NCBI GenBank assembly: GCA_029938085.1
Contig: JAPYOS010000002.1
Span: 248,001-312,000, forward strand
Source: Oceanospirillaceae bacterium
GTDB taxonomy: Bacteria; Pseudomonadota; Gammaproteobacteria; Pseudomonadales; Balneatricaceae
DNA length: 64,000 nucleotides
Reading direction: 5' to 3'
Shown here: piece after piece, positions 27,161 through 37,896 of the stretch
Numbering within the stretch: position 1 is the stretch's first letter
How the letters are laid out: the number at the start of each line of letters is the position of its first letter
Position numbers and translations under genes: made by a program
The notes under the pieces: model-generated
The model's input: only the letters and a program-made list of their open reading frames with translations
Told to the model about the DNA's origin: nothing
Database searches by the model: none

Positions 27161-27781
27161 TTACTTAGAGTAAAGTTCTACAATCAACTGCTCATTAATT
27201 TCGGCAGGCAGTTCGCTACGCTCAGGTGTACTTTTAAAGGTACCTTCCATCTTAGTAGCATCCACATCACACCACTCTACCGCGGCGCGCTGTGCGGCCA
27301 ACTCGAGAGCGCTCTTGATGCGCAACTGATTCTTTGCCTTTTCACGGATAGAGACTACGTCACCTTCAGCTACTTTGTAGCTTGGGATGTTAACAGTCTG
27401 GCCGTTTACCAAAATGCTCTTGTGAGAGACAATTTGACGCGCTTCTGCACGTGTAGAGCCGAAGCCCATACGGTAAACAACGTTATCCAAGCGAGTTTCT
27501 AACAAACCCAACAAGTTAACACCTGTTGCGCCTTTTAGACGATCCGCTTCTTTATAGTAGTTACGGAATTGACGCTCAAGCACACCGTACATACGACGTA
27601 CTTTTTGCTTTTCACGTAATTGCGTGCCGAATTCAGACAGACGACTACGGCGTGCGCCGTGTACACCTGGAATGGTATCAGCTTTACATTTTGAGTCTAA
27701 TGCCCGCACACCGCTCTTAAGGAACAAATCTGTTCCTTCACGTCGAGACAGCTTGCAAACGGGTCCAATATATCTTGCCAT
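27161..27781 (-). CDS. rpsD: 30S ribosomal protein S4
   Basis: 206 residues, same as E. coli. [18 protein letters not shown] starts the protein and the S4 RNA-binding domain covers about 95-160 ([21 protein letters not shown]). In E. coli S4 represses translation of the alpha operon. Confidence 0.98.
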   Translation of the reverse strand: MARYIGPVCKLSRREGTDLFLKSGVRALDSKCKADTIPGVHGARRSRLSEFGTQLREKQKVRRMYGVLERQFRNYYKEADRLKGATGVNLLGLLETRLDNVVYRMGFGSTRAEARQIVSHKSILVNGQTVNIPSYKVAEGDVVSIREKAKNQLRIKSALELAAQRAAVEWCDVDATKMEGTFKSTPERSELPAEINEQLIVELYSK

Positions 27782-27795
27782 TTGATCCTACCCCT

Positions 27796-28185
27796 TTATA
27801 CGCGACGCTTTTTAGGCGGGCGACAACCATTATGTGGAATTGGAGTCACGTCTGTAATGTTTGCAACCTTAAGGCCACAACCGTTTAAAGCACGAACCGC
27901 AGACTCACGTCCTGGTCCTGGGCCTTTAACGAATACATCAATGTTCTTCAATCCAAATTCCATTGCTGCTTTACCAGCACGCTCTGCAGCCACCTGGGCG
28001 GCAAAAGGCGTGCTCTTTCGAGAGCCACGGAAACCAGAACCACCAGCTGTTGCCCAGCTTAGTGTGTTGCCCTGGCGATCGGTTAAAGTAACGATCGTGT
28101 TGTTAAAAGAGGCGTGGATGTGCGCTAGCCCGTCCGCTACCTGCTTTTTAACTTTTTTACGTGTACGAGTACCTGGCTTAGCCAT
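27796..28185 (-). CDS. rpsK: 30S ribosomal protein S11
   Basis: 129 residues. [21 protein letters not shown] and the C-terminal [18 protein letters not shown] are diagnostic. Between rpsM and rpsD in the alpha operon. Confidence 0.98.
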   Translation of the reverse strand: MAKPGTRTRKKVKKQVADGLAHIHASFNNTIVTLTDRQGNTLSWATAGGSGFRGSRKSTPFAAQVAAERAGKAAMEFGLKNIDVFVKGPGPGRESAVRALNGCGLKVANITDVTPIPHNGCRPPKKRRV

Positions 28186-28206
28186 GTTGATATCCTGTAC
28201 TTATGT

Positions 28207-28563
28207 TTATCGGCGAATAGGCTTAGTCGGTCCCTTACGGGTCCGTGCGTTAGTCTTGGTACGTTGTCCGCGTAGCGGTAAGCTACGACGGTGACGTAAT
28301 CCACGATAACAACCTAAGTCCATCAATCGCTTGATGTTCATTGAGACTTCGCGGCGCAAATCGCCTTCGACGTTCATTTTAGCAATGGCGTTACGAATCT
28401 CATCTAATTTCTCTTCACCCAAATCACTGACCCTGGTGCTTTCCACAATGTTGAGGTCGGCACAGATCTTTTGAGCAGTAGGTCGGCCAATACCAAAGAC
28501 ATAAGTCAACGAGATAACCGTGTGCTTATGATCTGGAATATTGACACCAGCTATACGAGCCAT
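28207..28563 (-). CDS. rpsM: 30S ribosomal protein S13
   Basis: 118 residues starting [14 protein letters not shown]. The conserved [22 protein letters not shown] lies near the C-terminus. First gene of the alpha operon; about 100 bases separate it from rpmJ. Confidence 0.98.
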   Translation of the reverse strand: MARIAGVNIPDHKHTVISLTYVFGIGRPTAQKICADLNIVESTRVSDLGEEKLDEIRNAIAKMNVEGDLRREVSMNIKRLMDLGCYRGLRHRRSLPLRGQRTKTNARTRKGPTKPIRR

Positions 28564-28667
28564 TCAATTTACTCCGTTCGAGGCACTCAAAAAGTGCTTC
28601 GTTTCTATTCTCTTCGTCACAGAAGGCGGCGAATTATACATTCGATACCTTCTCAGGTCAAATAAGC

Positions 28668-28784
28668 TTAGCCTTGGCGTTGCTTATGACGTGGCTCTAC
28701 TTTGCAGACCACGCGAACTACACCTTTGCGACGCACGATTGTGCAGTTTCGACACATTTTCTTAACTGATGCACGTACTTTCAT
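28668..28784 (-). CDS. rpmJ: 50S ribosomal protein L36
   Basis: A 38-residue protein, [20 protein letters not shown], continuing to HKQRQG. C11, C14, C27 and H33 form the zinc site of the zinc-binding type. AGGAG lies before the ATG. Located between secY and rpsM as in other gammaproteobacteria. Confidence 0.97.
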   Translation of the reverse strand: MKVRASVKKMCRNCTIVRRKGVVRVVCKVEPRHKQRQG

Positions 28785-28827
28785 TTCGAACTCCTAAATT
28801 CTTGGGGCGTTAAAATTGTTAAGTTAA

Positions 28828-30153
28828 TTAACCCAACAGACCATTATTACCCGTCAAATTCGATTTCTTCATCAGGGAACTATACTGGTTGGACATCAAG
28901 TGAGATTGTACTTGGGACATGAAATCCATGACCACAACCACAACGATCAACAATGATGTACCACCAAAGTAAAAAGGCACATTCCATGCAATCACTAAGA
29001 ACTGCGGCATTAGCGAAACCGCGGTAATGTAGAGTGCACCGAATAACGTTAACCGACCTAAGACAGTATCGATATAACGCGCCGATTGTTCACCTGGGCG
29101 AATGCCTGGAATAAAAGCTCCAGACTTCTTCAAGTTATCCGCCACGTCTTTTGGGTTAAAGACCAATGCGGTATAAAAGAAGCAAAAGAACACAATACTT
29201 ACTGCAAACAGCAATATGTACAAAGGCTGACCCGGCGCAAGCGCCAAGGAAATGTCCTGTACCCACTGCATATTGTCTGCCTGACCAAACCACTGACCGA
29301 TTGAAGCCGGTAGTAACAGGATGGCCGATGCAAAAATAGGCGGTATTACCCCCGCCATATTCACTTTCAAAGGCAAATGGCTGGACTGAGCGGCGAACAC
29401 CTTATTGCCTTGCTGACGCTTGGCATAATTAACGGTGATGCGACGCTGACCACGCTCCATGAACACCACAAATGCGATGGTCGCGAGCGCCAGTACGGCG
29501 ATTGCCAGCAGGGCGATAATATTTAAGTCACCCTGACGGGCGGCCTCAAACGATTGTCCTACCGCGCCAGGAAGACCTGAAACGATACCTGCAAAAATGA
29601 GTATTGAGATGCCGTTACCAATGCCCTTTTCTGTCACTTGTTCACCAAGCCACATCAAGAACACAGCACCAGACACCAAGGTTACGACTGCAACGAAATA
29701 AAAGCTGAGGTCTGCATTAAAGGCAATTCCTTGCCCAGCAAGACCGACCGCCATAGCTAAAGACTGTACTGTGGCTAAAATCACAGTACCGTAGCGGGTG
29801 TATTGACTTATTTTCCGTCGACCAGCTTCACCTTCCTTCTTCAGCTGCTCTAACTGTGGGCTTACCACGGTCATGAGCTGCATGATTATCGAAGCCGAAA
29901 TGTAAGGCATAATGCCCAAGGCCAAGATACTCATGCGCTCCAACGCGCCACCCGAGAACATGTTAAACATGCTCAGGATGGTGCCTTGATTCTGCTCGAA
30001 CATAGCGGCAAGGCGGTCCGGGTTAATTCCAGGAACTGGAATGTGTGCACCGATACGATACACCAAAATGGCGATCAGAACGAAGCGCAAGCGAGACCAT
30101 AGCTCACTTAACCCACCTTGATTGCCAGCTGGCGACTTACCTTGCTTTGCCAT
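28828..30153 (-). CDS. secY: Preprotein translocase subunit SecY
   Basis: Channel subunit of the SecYEG translocon in the inner membrane. The 441 residues carry ten hydrophobic helices. Hallmarks are [26 protein letters not shown] and the cytoplasmic loop with [24 protein letters not shown] chose ATG at 30153, one base after the rplO stop; the open frame extends upstream into rplO without support. Confidence 0.98.
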   Translation of the reverse strand: MAKQGKSPAGNQGGLSELWSRLRFVLIAILVYRIGAHIPVPGINPDRLAAMFEQNQGTILSMFNMFSGGALERMSILALGIMPYISASIIMQLMTVVSPQLEQLKKEGEAGRRKISQYTRYGTVILATVQSLAMAVGLAGQGIAFNADLSFYFVAVVTLVSGAVFLMWLGEQVTEKGIGNGISILIFAGIVSGLPGAVGQSFEAARQGDLNIIALLAIAVLALATIAFVVFMERGQRRITVNYAKRQQGNKVFAAQSSHLPLKVNMAGVIPPIFASAILLLPASIGQWFGQADNMQWVQDISLALAPGQPLYILLFAVSIVFFCFFYTALVFNPKDVADNLKKSGAFIPGIRPGEQSARYIDTVLGRLTLFGALYITAVSLMPQFLVIAWNVPFYFGGTSLLIVVVVVMDFMSQVQSHLMSNQYSSLMKKSNLTGNNGLLG

Positions 30154-30154
30154 A

Positions 30155-30589
30155 CTATGCCTCGATCTTACCGCCAGCAGCTTCAATAGCTGCTGCAGCG
30201 CCCTTAGTTACGCGCAAACCTTTGACAGTAACTGCCCGGTTTAGCTCGCCGCTAAGGATAATTTTAGCGTCTTTCATGCGATCGTTGATCACGTCAGCAG
30301 CTTGTAGTGCTGCCAAGTCGATCACGTCAACATTCATGCTCGCTATTTCGCTCAACCGCACTTCAGCTACAAAAGCAGCTTTGCGTGAGGTAAAACCAAA
30401 CTTAGGTAGACGCCTTTGTAGAGGCATCTGGCCGCCTTCAAATCCTGGCTTAACACTGCCGCCAGAACGAGACTTTTGACCTTTGTGACCGCGGCCACAC
30501 GTCTTGCCCAAACCAGAACCGATGCCACGACCTACGCGCTTTGGCGCGTGGGTAGAACCTTCGGCTGGGGATAGAGTATTTAAACGCAT
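30155..30589 (-). CDS. rplO: 50S ribosomal protein L15
   Basis: 144 residues starting [20 protein letters not shown], followed by the Gly-rich [20 protein letters not shown]. In the spc operon between rpmD and secY. Confidence 0.98.
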   Translation of the reverse strand: MRLNTLSPAEGSTHAPKRVGRGIGSGLGKTCGRGHKGQKSRSGGSVKPGFEGGQMPLQRRLPKFGFTSRKAAFVAEVRLSEIASMNVDVIDLAALQAADVINDRMKDAKIILSGELNRAVTVKGLRVTKGAAAAIEAAGGKIEA

Positions 30590-30600
30590 ATCAATTTCCC

Positions 30601-30792
30601 TTATTCGCCTTCAACGCGAACCATGTAGTTGACCTTATTGATCATGCCACGTACAGATGGAGTGTCTTCCACTTCTACTGTATGCCACATGCGCTTGAGG
30701 CCAAGACCCTTGACGCAATCACGGTGACGTGGCAATTTGCCATGCACGCTGCGCACAAGAGTGACCTTGATCATAGACTTTGCTTTTGCCAT
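30601..30792 (-). CDS. rpmD: 50S ribosomal protein L30
   Basis: 63 residues. [20 protein letters not shown] and the ending [14 protein letters not shown] are the family signature. It is a few residues longer at the N-terminus than E. coli L30. Confidence 0.97.
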   Translation of the reverse strand: MAKAKSMIKVTLVRSVHGKLPRHRDCVKGLGLKRMWHTVEVEDTPSVRGMINKVNYMVRVEGE

Positions 30793-30799
30793 GACTTAA

Positions 30800-31300
30800 T
30801 TACCCCAGTATTTCTTCAACAGTTTTACCGCGTTTAGCTGCAATCTCGTCTGGAGAATTCATAGCCTTAAGGCCATTGAATGTTGCACGCACTACGTTTA
30901 CCGGATTGGTAGAACCGTAGCACTTAGCTAATACGTTATGGACACCAGCCATCTCAAATACAGCACGCATTGCGCCACCAGCAATTACGCCGGTACCGTC
31001 AGATGCTGGCTGCATGTATACCTTAGAGGCACCATGGCGAGCTTTAATTGGGTATTGAAGGGTAGTACCGTCCAATTCCACTGTGATCATGTTGCGACGC
31101 GCAGCTTCCATAGCTTTTTGGATTGCAGCAGGCACTTCACGAGCCTTACCACGTCCATATCCTACACGGCCTGCGCCGTCGCCTACCACTGTTAAAGCGG
31201 TAAAGCTAAAGATACGACCACCTTTAACTACTTTAGATACACGGTTAACCTGTACCAAGCTTTCTTGCAGGTCGCCGTCTTTCTGTTCAATGTTAGCCAT
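30800..31300 (-). CDS. rpsE: 30S ribosomal protein S5
   Basis: 166 residues starting [11 protein letters not shown]. The double-stranded RNA-binding part shows [16 protein letters not shown] and [17 protein letters not shown]. An ATG two codons earlier (31306) lies only 3 bases from AAGGA; the ATG at 31300 has better spacing. Confidence 0.97.
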   Translation of the reverse strand: MANIEQKDGDLQESLVQVNRVSKVVKGGRIFSFTALTVVGDGAGRVGYGRGKAREVPAAIQKAMEAARRNMITVELDGTTLQYPIKARHGASKVYMQPASDGTGVIAGGAMRAVFEMAGVHNVLAKCYGSTNPVNVVRATFNGLKAMNSPDEIAAKRGKTVEEILG

Positions 31301-31312
31301 TGTCATATTTCC

Positions 31313-31660
31313 TTAGAACTGCAAGCCAGCTTCACGCGCGGCTTCAGCCAACGCCTTCACTCGGCCGTGGTATTTAAATCCAGAACGGTCAAATGCTACC
31401 GTCTCGACACCTGCTTCTTTAGCGCGTGTTGCGATCAATGTGCCTACTTGTGCAGCCGCATCAGCGTTGCTAGTAGCGCCAGAGCGCAAGCTAGAGTCTA
31501 AAGTAGAAGCTTGAGCTAGTACTTGAGATCCGTCGCCAGAAATGACTTGTGCGTAGATATGCTGTGATGTGCGGTTAACACACAAACGGGTCACACCTAG
31601 GTCACGCATCTTATAACGTGCGCGCGCGGCGCGACGTATACGTGCAATTTTCTTTTCCAT
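31313..31660 (-). CDS. rplR: 50S ribosomal protein L18
   Basis: 115 residues. [17 protein letters not shown] and the ending [20 protein letters not shown] are diagnostic. Binds 5S rRNA with L5 and L25. In the spc operon. Confidence 0.98.
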   Translation of the reverse strand: MEKKIARIRRAARARYKMRDLGVTRLCVNRTSQHIYAQVISGDGSQVLAQASTLDSSLRSGATSNADAAAQVGTLIATRAKEAGVETVAFDRSGFKYHGRVKALAEAAREAGLQF

Positions 31661-31672
31661 CGTTATCCTGCC

Positions 31673-32206
31673 TTACTTCTTCTTAGCTTCTTTACGACGC
31701 ACATGCTCGTCTGCATAACGTACACCCTTACCTTTATAAGGCTCTGGCGGACGGAAAGCGCGAATCTCTGCAGACACCTGGCCTACACGTTGCTTGTCGA
31801 TACCGGAAACTACGACTGTAGTTTGGTTAGGGCACTCGGCCGTAATGCCTTCAGGCAACTGGTAATCTACCGGATGGGAAAAACCCAAGGTTAGATTAAG
31901 CACAGAGCCTTTAACGGCAGCACGGTAACCAACACCTTGTAATAACAAAGTCTTAGTAAAACCGTTGACGACGCCAGATACCATGTTATTGACCAAAGCA
32001 CGGGTGGTGCCGGACATAGCGATGGCTAGCTTACTATTATTTCGTGCACCGAAAGTAAGAACGTTATCGGCTTGATCAACTTCCACGTCGTTGTGGATAA
32101 CCAAGTCCATAGATCCTTTACCACCTTTAATGGTCAAGTCGCGACCATTAATAGTGACGGTCACACCTGAGGGCAGCGCCACAGGGCTTTTTGCTACTCG
32201 TGACAT
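31673..32206 (-). CDS. rplF: 50S ribosomal protein L6
   Basis: 177 residues starting [15 protein letters not shown], with two L6 repeats. The C-terminal [20 protein letters not shown] is invariant in the family. Confidence 0.98.
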   Translation of the reverse strand: MSRVAKSPVALPSGVTVTINGRDLTIKGGKGSMDLVIHNDVEVDQADNVLTFGARNNSKLAIAMSGTTRALVNNMVSGVVNGFTKTLLLQGVGYRAAVKGSVLNLTLGFSHPVDYQLPEGITAECPNQTTVVVSGIDKQRVGQVSAEIRAFRPPEPYKGKGVRYADEHVRRKEAKKK

Positions 32207-32215
32207 GACAACTCC

Positions 32216-32608
32216 TTAGAATACAGTACAGATGACTTCACCACCGATACCAGCAGCACGGGCTGCGCGGTCGGACATGACGCCATGAGAAGTTGTAACG
32301 ATTGCAACACCTAAACCACCTTCAACGGTAGGAATAGAAGAAGCGCCTTTGTACACGCGTAGAGAAGGCTTAGAAATGCGTACAATCTTTTCGATTACAG
32401 GCTTGCCTTCATAATATTTCAAAGTAATAGTTAGTTCAGGCTTAGTTCCTTCAGCAACTGAGATGTCGCCTACGTAACCTTCGCTTTGGAGAACTTGCGC
32501 TACTGACACCTTCAACTTTGAAGAAGGCATAGTGACTGATACTTTACCAGCCATGTGCGCATTACGGATGCGTGTGATCATATCCGCTAATGTGTCTTGC
32601 ATACTCAT
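32216..32608 (-). CDS. rpsH: 30S ribosomal protein S8
   Basis: 130 residues from [17 protein letters not shown], the same length as E. coli. STSxG-like [20 protein letters not shown] is at the C-terminus. S8 is the translational repressor of the spc operon in E. coli. Unusually for this operon, 187 bases separate it from rpsN. The longer open frame start at 32644 lies inside that structured gap and is not used. Confidence 0.97.
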   Translation of the reverse strand: MSMQDTLADMITRIRNAHMAGKVSVTMPSSKLKVSVAQVLQSEGYVGDISVAEGTKPELTITLKYYEGKPVIEKIVRISKPSLRVYKGASSIPTVEGGLGVAIVTTSHGVMSDRAARAAGIGGEVICTVF

Positions 32609-32795
32609 GTGAGTGAGCTCCATATAATAACTTTTGTACAGCATGCCCTAAGGCGCGCTTATCAAAAGCGTGATCAGACCTGAAGTCGGTATTGACTTAG
32701 GTTTCCAACCACCGTTTTAAAAATCTGAATGCACCTAATTGCACATTCAAACTTTAAATTGGCTGCGAAGCACAGGTGCCAAGCAGCCAACCTGA
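32609..32795 (-). promoter_or_regulatory. Long structured rpsN-rpsH intergenic region in the spc operon
   Basis: 187 bases where most neighbours have 0-15. A hairpin with an 8-bp perfect stem (TTGGCTGC 32759-32766 / GCAGCCAA 32783-32790) starts five bases after the rpsN stop. A second small stem is CGCTT/AAGCG at 32656-32660/32666-32670. There is no T-run, so it is not an intrinsic terminator. An RNA control or processing site is possible. Confidence 0.5.
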
Positions 32796-33101
32796 CTACC
32801 AAGAGGCTTTCTTAAGCCCTGGTACGTCACCACGCATCGCAGCTTCACGAAGCTTGATACGTGATAGGCCGAACTTACGGTAAACCGCATGTGGACGACC
32901 TGTGATTTGACAACGGCGCATTTGACGCACTGGGCTTGCGTTGCGAGGCAACTTTTGCAAAGCCATTTGGGCATCCCAACGATCTTCATCGCTAGTGTTA
33001 ACGTCGTTTAAAATTGCTTTAATTGCAGCGCGTTTAACGGCAAACTTAGCAACTGTTTGTGCACGTTTGTCTTCACGCGCTTTCATGGAAGATTTAGCCA
33101 T
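32796..33101 (-). CDS. rpsN: 30S ribosomal protein S14 (zinc-free type)
   Basis: 101 residues starting [17 protein letters not shown], ending [24 protein letters not shown]. It lacks the CxxC pairs of the short zinc form. Located between rplE and rpsH. Confidence 0.98.
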   Translation of the reverse strand: MAKSSMKAREDKRAQTVAKFAVKRAAIKAILNDVNTSDEDRWDAQMALQKLPRNASPVRQMRRCQITGRPHAVYRKFGLSRIKLREAAMRGDVPGLKKASW

Positions 33102-33110
33102 GGTATCGCC

Positions 33111-33650
33111 CTACTTTTTGAACGGGAAGTTAAGGGCTGTTAATAGCGCCAAACCTTCTTCGTTGTTACGTGCTGTGGTAGTGATGGTGATATCCATACC
33201 GCGTAGCTTATCCACTTTATCGTATTCGATTTCAGGGAAAATGATCTGCTCGCGCACACCCATGCTGTAGTTACCACGACCATCGAATGACTTAGGATTT
33301 AAGCCACGGAAGTCACGGATACGAGGGATAGAGATATCAACCAAACGGTCAAAGAATTCCCACATTTGCTGGCCACGTAAAGTAACTTTACAACCAACAG
33401 GCCATCCTTCACGCACTTTAAAGCCTGCAATAGACTTACGCGCTAGGGTAACAACAACTTTCTGACCAGCGATAGCTTCTAAATCAGCTACTGCGTTTTC
33501 GATCATCTTCTTGTCGCCAATGCCTTCACCAACACCCATGTTTAGAGTGATTTTGGTGATTTTTGGAACTTCGTTAACGTTTGCAAGTGCTAGCTCTTTG
33601 TGGAGCTTAGCAGCTACTTCGTTTTTGTATAATGCTTTTAGTCTTGACAT
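33111..33650 (-). CDS. rplE: 50S ribosomal protein L5
   Basis: 179 residues. [20 protein letters not shown] and the ending [20 protein letters not shown] are diagnostic. Binds 5S rRNA. Confidence 0.98.
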   Translation of the reverse strand: MSRLKALYKNEVAAKLHKELALANVNEVPKITKITLNMGVGEGIGDKKMIENAVADLEAIAGQKVVVTLARKSIAGFKVREGWPVGCKVTLRGQQMWEFFDRLVDISIPRIRDFRGLNPKSFDGRGNYSMGVREQIIFPEIEYDKVDKLRGMDITITTTARNNEEGLALLTALNFPFKK

Positions 33651-33663
33651 AGTCCGAATCCCC

Positions 33664-33978
33664 TTATGCGCCGATCACTTCGCCGCTGGACTTGAAGATA
33701 CGTACCTTACTGCCGTCTTCAAGAATCTTGAAGCCAACACGGTCGCCTTTACCAGTTGCGGAGTTGAAAATAGCAACATTAGAAGCTGCAATTGCTGCTT
33801 CCATATCAATGATGCCGCCAGGTTGGTTCGTCATTGGATTTGGCTTCTGGTTTTTCTTAACCATATTGATGCCAGACACAATGAAGCGACCGTCAAGAAC
33901 TTTTGCGACAGTGCCGCGCTTGCCCTTGTCTTTGCCTGCAATAACGATTACTTCGTCATCGCGCTTAATTTTAAGCAT
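33664..33978 (-). CDS. rplX: 50S ribosomal protein L24
   Basis: 104 residues with the KOW motif [19 protein letters not shown] near residues 10-28. It follows rplN after a 102-base gap containing two hairpins. Confidence 0.97.
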   Translation of the reverse strand: MLKIKRDDEVIVIAGKDKGKRGTVAKVLDGRFIVSGINMVKKNQKPNPMTNQPGGIIDMEAAIAASNVAIFNSATGKGDRVGFKILEDGSKVRIFKSSGEVIGA

Positions 33979-34080
33979 TTTTTTGTCCTTTCCTACATCC
34001 TTCTCATACTAGAAAGAGCGCTGCTGCGCTCTTTCTCTACCCCGCTGTGCAAGCGGGCCAGTTTAGCCCCCTAGGGAGAC
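33979..34080 (-). promoter_or_regulatory. Tandem hairpins between rplN and rplX
   Basis: Two perfect stems lie in this 102-base gap. The first is 11 bp with a 4-base loop (AGAAAGAGCGC 34011-34021 / GCGCTCTTTCT 34026-34036). The second is 6 bp (CCCGCT 34041-34046 / AGCGGG 34052-34057). Neither is followed by a T-run on the minus strand. They may stabilise, process or attenuate the operon transcript. Confidence 0.6.
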
Positions 34081-34449
34081 TTAAAGTACTTCAGGTGCCA
34101 GGGAAATAATTTTCATAAATTTCTCGGTACGTAACTCACGAGTTACTGGGCCGAAGATACGTGTGCCGATAGGGGCGTCTGATGCGTTTAACAACACAGC
34201 AGAGTTAACATCGAAACGGATGATAGAACCATCCGGACGACGCACACCTTTACGGGTCCGTACTACAACAGCTTTAAGCACTTGGCCTTTCTTCACCTTA
34301 CCGCGAGGAATTGCTTCCTTAACAGTAATTTTGATGACATCGCCGATGCCTGCGTAACGACGGTGAGAACCGCCGAGTACCTTGATGCACTGTACTCGCT
34401 TGGCGCCGCTATTATCAGCAACGTCTAGCATTGATTCTGTTTGAATCAT
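34081..34449 (-). CDS. rplN: 50S ribosomal protein L14
   Basis: 122 residues starting [20 protein letters not shown], the universal L14 N-terminus. In E. coli this gene begins the spc operon. A 102-base gap upstream separates it from rpsQ. Confidence 0.98.
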   Translation of the reverse strand: MIQTESMLDVADNSGAKRVQCIKVLGGSHRRYAGIGDVIKITVKEAIPRGKVKKGQVLKAVVVRTRKGVRRPDGSIIRFDVNSAVLLNASDAPIGTRIFGPVTRELRTEKFMKIISLAPEVL

Positions 34450-34471
34450 GGTTTACTCCAAACTATTAGGG

Positions 34472-34525
34472 CCAATTTTGCGCTCCTTAACCAGAAAACC
34501 TTCTAATTTAGGCGCCCAAAATTGG
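34472..34525 (-). repeat. 9-bp inverted repeat in the rpsQ-rplN gap
   Basis: CCAATTTTG (34472-34480) and CAAAATTGG (34517-34525) form a perfect 9-bp stem around a 36-base loop. It lies where the spc operon promoter would be in E. coli. I did not find a clear promoter pair here. Confidence 0.4.
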
Positions 34526-34551
34526 GGATCCCGAGAAGCGAGGCGGGTATT

Positions 34552-34815
34552 CTACACCTTTGCGACGCTTTCTTCAATTTTTACCAAAGACCAAGACTTA
34601 GTCTTTGAAATTGGGCGTGTTTCACCAATAGTTACCAGGTCGCCGGTGCCGCACTCATTGTTTTCATCATGTGCATGAAGCTTAGTAGAACGCTTCACAT
34701 ACTTATGATAAATAGGGTGCTTTACACGACGTTCAATCAACACAGTAATGGACTTGTCCATCTTGTCGCTGATGACCCGGCCAGTGGCGAGACGAGGCTG
34801 TTCAGTTGCCGTCAT
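34552..34815 (-). CDS. rpsQ: 30S ribosomal protein S17
   Basis: 87 residues. [20 protein letters not shown] and [17 protein letters not shown] are the S17 OB-fold signature. Last gene of the S10 operon order rplP-rpmC-rpsQ. Confidence 0.98.
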   Translation of the reverse strand: MTATEQPRLATGRVISDKMDKSITVLIERRVKHPIYHKYVKRSTKLHAHDENNECGTGDLVTIGETRPISKTKSWSLVKIEESVAKV

Positions 34816-34816
34816 A

Positions 34817-35008
34817 TCAGTTACCTGCCTTTTCGTTAAGAATAGTCTTTACGCGGGCGATATCGCGGCGCGTCTGACCCAACAAGTGGGACTGACCTAG
34901 CTGACCTGAAGATTTTTGCATACGTAGGTTAAACTGTTCCTTTAATAGGTCCAGTAAAGACGTTTGCAATTCGTCTACAGATTTTTCACGCAATTCAACA
35001 GTATTCAT
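34817..35008 (-). CDS. rpmC: 50S ribosomal protein L29
   Basis: 63 residues. [20 protein letters not shown] and a C-terminal [11 protein letters not shown] are typical. The ATG overlaps the rplP stop by one base. Confidence 0.97.
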   Translation of the reverse strand: MNTVELREKSVDELQTSLLDLLKEQFNLRMQKSSGQLGQSHLLGQTRRDIARVKTILNEKAGN

Positions 35009-35421
35009 TACATCACCGTCCGCTTAACAAAAGTGGTGGCGAGTGGCAATTTAGCTGCAGCAAGCGTGAACGCTTCATTGGCTAGTTGCTCAGAAACACC
35101 TTCCATCTCAAACAAGACTTTGCCTGGCTGAATTTGGGCAACCCAATATTCAACGTTACCCTTACCCTTACCTTGACGAACTTCAAGAGGCTTTTGAGTA
35201 ATCGGCTTGTCTGGAAAAACTCGGATCCAAATCTTACCACCACGTTTGACGTGACGCGTCATAGTACGACGAGCCGCTTCAATTTGACGGGCGGTAATAC
35301 GGCCACGGCCAGTAGCCTTAAGACCAAATTCACCGAAACTAACTTTACTACCGCGAAGTGCAAGACCGCGGTTACGGCCTTTGTGCATTTTGCGGAATTT
35401 TGTGCGTTTAGGTTGCAACAT
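35008..35421 (-). CDS. rplP: 50S ribosomal protein L16
   Basis: 137 residues starting [20 protein letters not shown], with [20 protein letters not shown] in the core. Between rpsC and rpmC in the S10 operon. Confidence 0.98.
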   Translation of the reverse strand: MLQPKRTKFRKMHKGRNRGLALRGSKVSFGEFGLKATGRGRITARQIEAARRTMTRHVKRGGKIWIRVFPDKPITQKPLEVRQGKGKGNVEYWVAQIQPGKVLFEMEGVSEQLANEAFTLAAAKLPLATTFVKRTVM

Positions 35422-35432
35422 TAATGTATCCC

Positions 35433-36113
35433 CTATTTAGCTTTTTTCGAAGCGTTGTTTTTTGCAGCACGGACTTCGTCCAAACCACCCAAAATTTCGC
35501 CTTTAAAAATCCACACTTTAACGCCGATGATGCCATACGTAGTATTGGCTTCATAGGGAGCGTAGTCGATGTCTGCACGGAATGTGTGCAATGGAACGCG
35601 ACCTTCACGATACCACTCAGATCGTGCGATTTCAGCACCACCTAGACGACCACCCAATTGAATCTTGATGCCTTCGGCACCCAGACGCATGGCGTTTTGT
35701 ACAGCACGTTTCATGGCGCGACGAAACATAACCCGACGCTCCAATTGACCGGCTACACTTTGTGCAACGAGTTTCGCATCCAATTCTGGTTTACGGATCT
35801 CTTCGATGTTGATGTGCACAGGCACGCCCATCATCTTAGAACATTCGTTACGTAGCTTTTCTACGTCTTCGCCCTTTTTACCGATAACGATACCAGGACG
35901 TGCTGTGTGAATTGTAATACGTGCATTCTGAGCAGGACGCTCAATTTCGATGCGACTTACTGAAGCACGTTCAAGACGCTGCTCCAAAAAGGCACGAACT
36001 TTTAAGTCCTGCAACAGGTTAGTCGCATAGGTTGAGCGGTTCGCATACCAAGTAGAGGTATGGTCCTTCACTATACCAAGGCGAATACCCGTAGGATGTA
36101 TTTTCTGACCCAT
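35433..36113 (-). CDS. rpsC: 30S ribosomal protein S3
   Basis: 226 residues starting [20 protein letters not shown]. The KH domain shows [17 protein letters not shown]. Part of the mRNA entry helicase of the ribosome. In the S10 operon after rplV. Confidence 0.98.
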   Translation of the reverse strand: MGQKIHPTGIRLGIVKDHTSTWYANRSTYATNLLQDLKVRAFLEQRLERASVSRIEIERPAQNARITIHTARPGIVIGKKGEDVEKLRNECSKMMGVPVHINIEEIRKPELDAKLVAQSVAGQLERRVMFRRAMKRAVQNAMRLGAEGIKIQLGGRLGGAEIARSEWYREGRVPLHTFRADIDYAPYEANTTYGIIGVKVWIFKGEILGGLDEVRAAKNNASKKAK

Positions 36114-36122
36114 TGGTAGCTC

Positions 36123-36455
36123 CTATTTCTCAGCGACTTTCACGGTGATATGACATGAGCGCTTTAAAATTCGGTCGGCACGGCCTTTGGCACGTGGACT
36201 GATACGCTTCATGGTCATACCTTCGTCTACGAATGCGGTAGTAACCGTTAATTCGTCTACGTCGAGACCGTTGTTATGTTCTGCATTAGCGATAGCTGAA
36301 TCCAAAACTTTCTTGACTAACTCAGCCGCCTTTTTGGGGCTGTAAGCAAGAATAGTTAATGCTTCATCTACGCGCTTTCCGCGGATTTGATCGACAACCA
36401 AACGCGCTTTTTGAGCAGATATTCTGGCACCCATATGTTTTGCGGTGACTTCCAT
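36123..36455 (-). CDS. rplV: 50S ribosomal protein L22
   Basis: 110 residues from [20 protein letters not shown], the same length as E. coli. [14 protein letters not shown] and [19 protein letters not shown] are diagnostic. Three ATGs are possible; the one at 36455 has GGAG six to seven bases upstream and gives the standard N-terminus. Confidence 0.96.
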   Translation of the reverse strand: MEVTAKHMGARISAQKARLVVDQIRGKRVDEALTILAYSPKKAAELVKKVLDSAIANAEHNNGLDVDELTVTTAFVDEGMTMKRISPRAKGRADRILKRSCHITVKVAEK

Positions 36456-36466
36456 CATATTCTCCA

Positions 36467-36742
36467 TTAGCGCTTGGCTTTCTTGTCTGCTGCGTGGCCC
36501 TTATAGGTCCGCGTGGCAGAAAATTCGCCGAGTTTATGCCCTACCATGTCTTCAGTTACGAAAACAGGTACGTGTTGGCGTCCGTTATGGACTGCAATCG
36601 TCATCCCTACAAAGTTAGGGAAGATCGTCGAACGACGAGACCAGGTTTTAATTGGTCGACGGTCGTTGGCTTCAACTGCAGTCTCAACCTTTTTCAACAA
36701 ATGAAGGTCGATAAATGGACCTTTCTTAAGTGAACGTGGCAC
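36467..36742 (-). CDS. rpsS: 30S ribosomal protein S19
   Basis: 91 residues starting [20 protein letters not shown], with [20 protein letters not shown]. Between rplB and rplV in the S10 operon. Confidence 0.98.
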   Translation of the reverse strand: MPRSLKKGPFIDLHLLKKVETAVEANDRRPIKTWSRRSTIFPNFVGMTIAVHNGRQHVPVFVTEDMVGHKLGEFSATRTYKGHAADKKAKR

Positions 36743-36761
36743 AGCCGTATCCTCTTCTTAG

Positions 36762-37589
36762 TTATTTAGCGTTGCGACGACGAACAATAAGTTTGTCGGT
36801 GCGCTTGTTGCTACGAGTTTTGTAACCCTTGGTTGGGGTACCCCATGGAGACACAGGATGACGACCACCTGAGGTACGTCCTTCACCACCACCATGTGGG
36901 TGATCAACTGGGTTCATTGCCACACCGCGAACGGTAGGACGAACACCACGCCAGCGGGAGGCGCCAGCCTTACCCAATGACCGAAGGCTATGCTCGGAGT
37001 TGCTTACTTCGCCTAGAGTGGCATTACACTCAACACGAATTTTACGCATTTCGCCGGAACGTAGACGTAATGTAGCGTAATCACCTTCACGCGCTACCAG
37101 TTGCACAGAGGCACCAGCAGAACGAGCGATTTGCGCGCCTTTACCTACTTTCATTTCAACGCAGTGCACTATGCTACCCAGAGGGATATTGCGTAGAGGC
37201 ATGGTGTTACCACTCTTAATTGGTGCATCAGCACCAGAAAGAATTTGATCACCGGCCTTCATGCCCTTAGAGGCAATGATGTAACGACGTTCGCCGTCTG
37301 CATAAAGCACAAGTGCAATATTGGCAGTACGGTTTGGATCGTATTCTAGACGCTCTACAGTGGCTGGAATGCCCACTTTATTGCGCTTAAAATCGACCAT
37401 GCGATAATGCTGCTTATGACCACCACCGATATGACGGGTAGTGATACGGCCGTTGTTATTACGACCGCCAGACTTTGACTTCTTCTCTAGCAAAGGCGCG
37501 TATGGCTTGCCTTTATGCAGATCAGCGTGTACGACTTTAATGACGTGACGACGACCCGGAGAAGTAGGTTTACACTTTACAATAGACAT
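36762..37589 (-). CDS. rplB: 50S ribosomal protein L2
   Basis: 275 residues from [20 protein letters not shown]. The peptidyl-transferase region shows [20 protein letters not shown]. The start at 37589 follows a GAAGGAGAAG ribosome-binding site; the longer open frame overlaps rplW and is not used. Confidence 0.98.
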   Translation of the reverse strand: MSIVKCKPTSPGRRHVIKVVHADLHKGKPYAPLLEKKSKSGGRNNNGRITTRHIGGGHKQHYRMVDFKRNKVGIPATVERLEYDPNRTANIALVLYADGERRYIIASKGMKAGDQILSGADAPIKSGNTMPLRNIPLGSIVHCVEMKVGKGAQIARSAGASVQLVAREGDYATLRLRSGEMRKIRVECNATLGEVSNSEHSLRSLGKAGASRWRGVRPTVRGVAMNPVDHPHGGGEGRTSGGRHPVSPWGTPTKGYKTRSNKRTDKLIVRRRNAK

Positions 37590-37599
37590 GTGCTTCTCC

Positions 37600-37896
37600 T
37601 TACGCCTCAGCGATGAAATCGATGTCATGACCTTCCGCTAAGCGTACGTACGCTTTACGGATATTGTCCTTGTGACCAATGCCATAACGGGTGCGTTTAG
37701 CCTTACCCTTAGCATTAAGTACACGGACAGAAGCCACTTTAACTTCGAACAACTGCTCAACAGCCTTTTTAATTTCTGGCTTAGTCGCATCCGCGGCAAC
37801 GCGGAAAACAACCTGACCACCGTCGTCTGCGACGATTGTGGCTTTTTCAGAAATGTGCGGACCTAGCAGCACTTGATATATACGTTCTTGGTTCAT
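37600..37896 (-). CDS. rplW: 50S ribosomal protein L23
   Basis: 98 residues. [18 protein letters not shown] and [20 protein letters not shown] are typical. It forms part of the exit-tunnel docking site for trigger factor and SRP. The start overlaps rplD by 4 bases. Confidence 0.98.
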   Translation of the reverse strand: MNQERIYQVLLGPHISEKATIVADDGGQVVFRVAADATKPEIKKAVEQLFEVKVASVRVLNAKGKAKRTRYGIGHKDNIRKAYVRLAEGHDIDFIAEA

